Source: Parcubacteria group bacterium
Lineage (GTDB): Bacteria; Patescibacteriota; Minisyncoccia; Minisyncoccales; JAGUVE01
DNA: 6,442 nt
Reading direction: 5' to 3'
Assembly (NCBI GenBank): GCA_020063075.1
Contig: JAGUVE010000083.1
Coordinates: 1-6,442 of the forward strand
The stretch's first letter is position 1, and every line of letters starts with the position of its first letter. The notes under the pieces were generated by a model that was not told the DNA's origin, did not search any database, and was given only the letters and a program-made list of their open reading frames with translations. Positions 4,643 through 6,442 of this stretch are shown in pieces. A program made the position numbers and the translations under genes.

Positions 4643-5701
4643 ATGCTGGCTAAAGTTTTTATTTATCGCATCGTTGATATTTGCGATGAGCTGGATGTAA
4701 ATCAGCTGAAGGGGCAGTTAAAGCGGCTAAAAATAAAACCCCTTGGAAGAAGATACTTTGCTCCGGCTTATTTGAATTTTGCCACTCCGCCGGTAGAAAT
4801 GAAAATGCGGCGATGGTTTTTGAAGGAATTTGGGCTTTGGGCAGAAACCATAATTAAGTTTTACTCTTTGGGGATTGCCACTCTTCGTTACGAAGTTTCC
4901 GTTGATGCTCCAGATTATCCTGCATGTTTCAAAAAAGCCAGAGACGTCATAAATAACTCAATTTTCGATAAAAGAACGAAAACACTGCTGGATTATATTA
5001 AAGTCCTTTTGGAGAGGGAGTTGAAAACTTCAATCAGGGGCAAGTTCATCGAGGATTATAGTATTTTATGGCTGCAAGAAAGATTTGTCCCTCAGCAAAT
5101 TTGGCTAAAAAAGTTATTGGCTCAATTTTTAAGGAATGAAGTTTTACCCCTTTCCAAATCCGAAGAGCAGGAAGCGTTGAAATATCAATTTGCTTACACT
5201 CCTCAGGACTTAACCGTTATTGACTGGGATCGGGCAGTCACAATTGACACCCTGCCCCAGGAAGACGTTTGGGGGGTTTTGGAATACGCTAATTTACAGC
5301 TAACGGAACTTCGTTACTATGAAAATTCATTAGATAAACAGCTTGATGGATTTTATAAGTTCACAAAACTGCCCTACTATAAAGCGCTGTTTGGATTATA
5401 TCAAATAACGGGCGCCCTGAGGCGGCTTTCTAATCTTTATCTTGATTTTAGCGAAGAAGAAACGCGGCTAAACAGTTTCTTGCGGCTGACCGGAGACGAA
5501 TATCTTTCCCGCATTTATTCCTCGGCGGTAAAACGGCTTAACATTGATTCCTTTCAAAAAAATTTAAAAGACCGTCTGGCTGACGCAAGGCGCCTCTATG
5601 AAACGCTTTCCCTGCAAGCAAGCTCCCTAAGGATGGAAGTGCTGGAAGCAGCAATTGTCGCCTTGTTTATTCTTTCCGTTATTTTGCAAATCTTAGAATA
5701 A
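4643..5701 (+). CDS. Conserved protein with C-terminal membrane anchor, resembles RMD1/DUF155 family
   Basis: The function is not known. The 352-residue protein is soluble-looking until a single hydrophobic segment at about 334-351 (LEAAIVALFILSVILQIL), which would anchor its tail in the membrane with the bulk in the cytoplasm. A central stretch reads VIDWDRAVTIDT (192-203), then VLEYANLQLTELRYYENSLD (212-231), then a long helical region with many Leu, Arg and Glu. It ends SLRMEVLEAAIV just before the membrane segment. This order (W-x-x-A strand, EYAN-QL-E-RYY helix, R-x-E-x-L-E before a tail anchor) is what I recall of RMD1/YagE-like DUF155 proteins, named after yeast and mitochondrial members. 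The match is from memory and distant. It has its own candidate promoter, is divergent from rpsT, and converges on uvrB. Confidence 0.6.
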   Translation: MLAKVFIYRIVDICDELDVNQLKGQLKRLKIKPLGRRYFAPAYLNFATPPVEMKMRRWFLKEFGLWAETIIKFYSLGIATLRYEVSVDAPDYPACFKKARDVINNSIFDKRTKTLLDYIKVLLERELKTSIRGKFIEDYSILWLQERFVPQQIWLKKLLAQFLRNEVLPLSKSEEQEALKYQFAYTPQDLTVIDWDRAVTIDTLPQEDVWGVLEYANLQLTELRYYENSLDKQLDGFYKFTKLPYYKALFGLYQITGALRRLSNLYLDFSEEETRLNSFLRLTGDEYLSRIYSSAVKRLNIDSFQKNLKDRLADARRLYETLSLQASSLRMEVLEAAIVALFILSVILQILE

Positions 5702-5708
5702 ATTTACA

Positions 5709-5742
5709 CTTAACTTTTCCGATAGGTGTCGAAAAAGTTAAG
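5709..5742. repeat. 14-position inverted repeat in the convergent intergenic region, possible weak terminator
   Basis: CTTAACTTTTCCGA (5709-5722) pairs with TCGAAAAAGTTAAG (5729-5742) at 13 of 14 positions; only C5719/A5732 fails. The loop is six bases (TAGGTG). It starts eight bases after the stop of the 352-residue gene. No U-run follows on the + strand and only a mixed AU stretch on the minus strand, so termination is possible but not shown. Confidence 0.65.
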
Positions 5743-5745
5743 CAC

Positions 5746-5791
5746 ATAGGAAACCAAAGGTTTCCTATAACCGGAAAACTTTCAGTTTTCT
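5746..5791. repeat. Paired stem-loop module B
   Basis: ATAGGAAACC-AAA-GGTTTCCTAT (5746-5768) is a perfect 10-bp stem with a 3-base loop. Four bases later, GGAAAACT-TTC-AGTTTTCT (5773-5791) is an 8-bp stem with one G-T pair at its base. The order, small loops and cores (AAACC/GGTTT, then CT-TTC-AG) match module A at 1530-1570, while the stems differ in compensating ways. It ends 11 bases before the uvrB stop codon. Confidence 0.8.
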
Positions 5792-5802
5792 ATACAATAA
5801 AA

Positions 5803-6442
5803 TCAACTCATTTTCTTGAGCAAATCCCTTATTTGGGCCGCCCTTTCAAAGTCCAAATTTTTTGCGGCTTCTTTCATTTCTTTTTCCAACAGCTTTTTAT
5901 CTCCGAGCGGCCAAAATTCGGCTGTAATTTCTTTTTTCTTTGAGGAAAATGGCCAGTCCCTGATCGGCTTAATAATGGCTTTGGGCGAAATGCCGTGTTT
6001 TTTATTATAGTCCTCCTGAATTTTTCTTCTCCTCTTCACCTCTCCAATGGCAGAAGCCATTGATTTGGTAATTTTATCGGCATACAAAATAACGTGACCC
6101 TCCAAATGCCGCGCCGCCCGCCCCATTGTTTGGATAAGGGTTGTTTCTGACCTTAAAAAACCTTCTTTATCGGCATCCAGGATTGCCACTAATGCCACCT
6201 CCGGCAAGTCCAGGCCCTCTCTCAAAAGATTAATGCCGACCAGAACATCGTATTTTCCTTCTCTGAAGTCCTTTAAAATTTGCGGTCTTTCCATGGTCTT
6301 TACCTCCGAATGGAGCCACTGGGTTTTGATTCCCCCGTCAGCCAAATAATCGGAAACGGCTTCGGCCAATCTTTTGGTTAAGGTTAAGACAAGAGTTCTT
6401 TGCTTTTTTGAAACTCGTTTTTTAATTTCTTCTATTAAACCT
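5803..6442 (-). CDS. uvrB: Excinuclease ABC subunit B, C-terminal part (truncated by window edge)
   Basis: UvrB is the damage-verifying helicase-like subunit of UvrABC nucleotide excision repair. Only the last 212 residues are in the window; the frame is open to 6442, and the TTG at 6369 is internal. The visible part starts in helicase domain 4 ([20 protein letters not shown]), then [10 protein letters not shown], motif V ([17 protein letters not shown], about 67-83 of the visible part), [13 protein letters not shown], motif VI (QTMGRAARH, about 104-112), the [13 protein letters not shown] and [15 protein letters not shown] segments, and a linker. The end is a UVR domain (about 181-212; [20 protein letters not shown]) that in other bacteria contacts UvrC. 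All motifs are intact. It stops with TGA, supporting use of UGA as a stop. It converges on the 352-residue gene across 101 bases of hairpins. Confidence 0.95.
   Translation of the reverse strand, partial: GLIEEIKKRVSKKQRTLVLTLTKRLAEAVSDYLADGGIKTQWLHSEVKTMERPQILKDFREGKYDVLVGINLLREGLDLPEVALVAILDADKEGFLRSETTLIQTMGRAARHLEGHVILYADKITKSMASAIGEVKRRRKIQEDYNKKHGISPKAIIKPIRDWPFSSKKKEITAEFWPLGDKKLLEKEMKEAAKNLDFERAAQIRDLLKKMS

Overview
The window looks like a piece of a small, AT-rich bacterial genome, most likely Patescibacteria (candidate phyla radiation), probably a Parcubacteria-type lineage. The reasons are low GC, tightly packed short genes, few Shine-Dalgarno sites, and a sensor kinase whose linker and H-box read like kinases I associate with that group. 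This placement rests on recall, not on a search. UGA appears to be a normal stop (uvrB and the end of fpg), which argues against the UGA=Gly lineages (Gracilibacteria, Absconditabacteria).

Layout. 2-1333 (+): the cytoplasmic part of a sensor histidine kinase, cut at its N-terminus by the window edge. 1334-1593: a 260-base non-coding stretch with a candidate promoter, a 68-base repeat and two strong hairpins. 1594-1965 and 2060-2428 (+): two paralogous receiver-only response regulators. The second is also preceded by the 68-base repeat. 2431-3306 (+): fpg/mutM (formamidopyrimidine-DNA glycosylase), interrupted by an in-frame TAA at 3043-3045. 3303-4238 (+): holA (DNA polymerase III delta), coupled to the end of fpg by ATGA. 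4235-4504 (-): rpsT (ribosomal protein S20), converging on holA with overlapping stops. 4505-4642: a divergent promoter region with a heptamer repeat inside a hairpin in the rpsT leader. 4643-5701 (+): a 352-residue protein with a C-terminal membrane anchor, resembling the RMD1/DUF155 group. 5702-5802: a convergent intergenic stretch of three hairpins. 5803-6442 (-): the C-terminal third of uvrB.

How the genes fit. The kinase and the two receivers form a likely phosphorelay module without a DNA-binding output. The second receiver, fpg and holA are packed 2 to -4 bases apart and look like one operon joining signalling to DNA repair and replication. uvrB adds a second repair gene nearby.

The least explained material is non-coding. 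There is a family of small stem-loops whose stems differ in compensating ways while their cores stay constant, and a 68-base repeat that is 67/68 identical in front of two genes whose proteins are only about 48% identical. No CRISPR array, tRNA, rRNA, transposase or phage gene was seen, and no gene-free stretch exceeds 300 bases.
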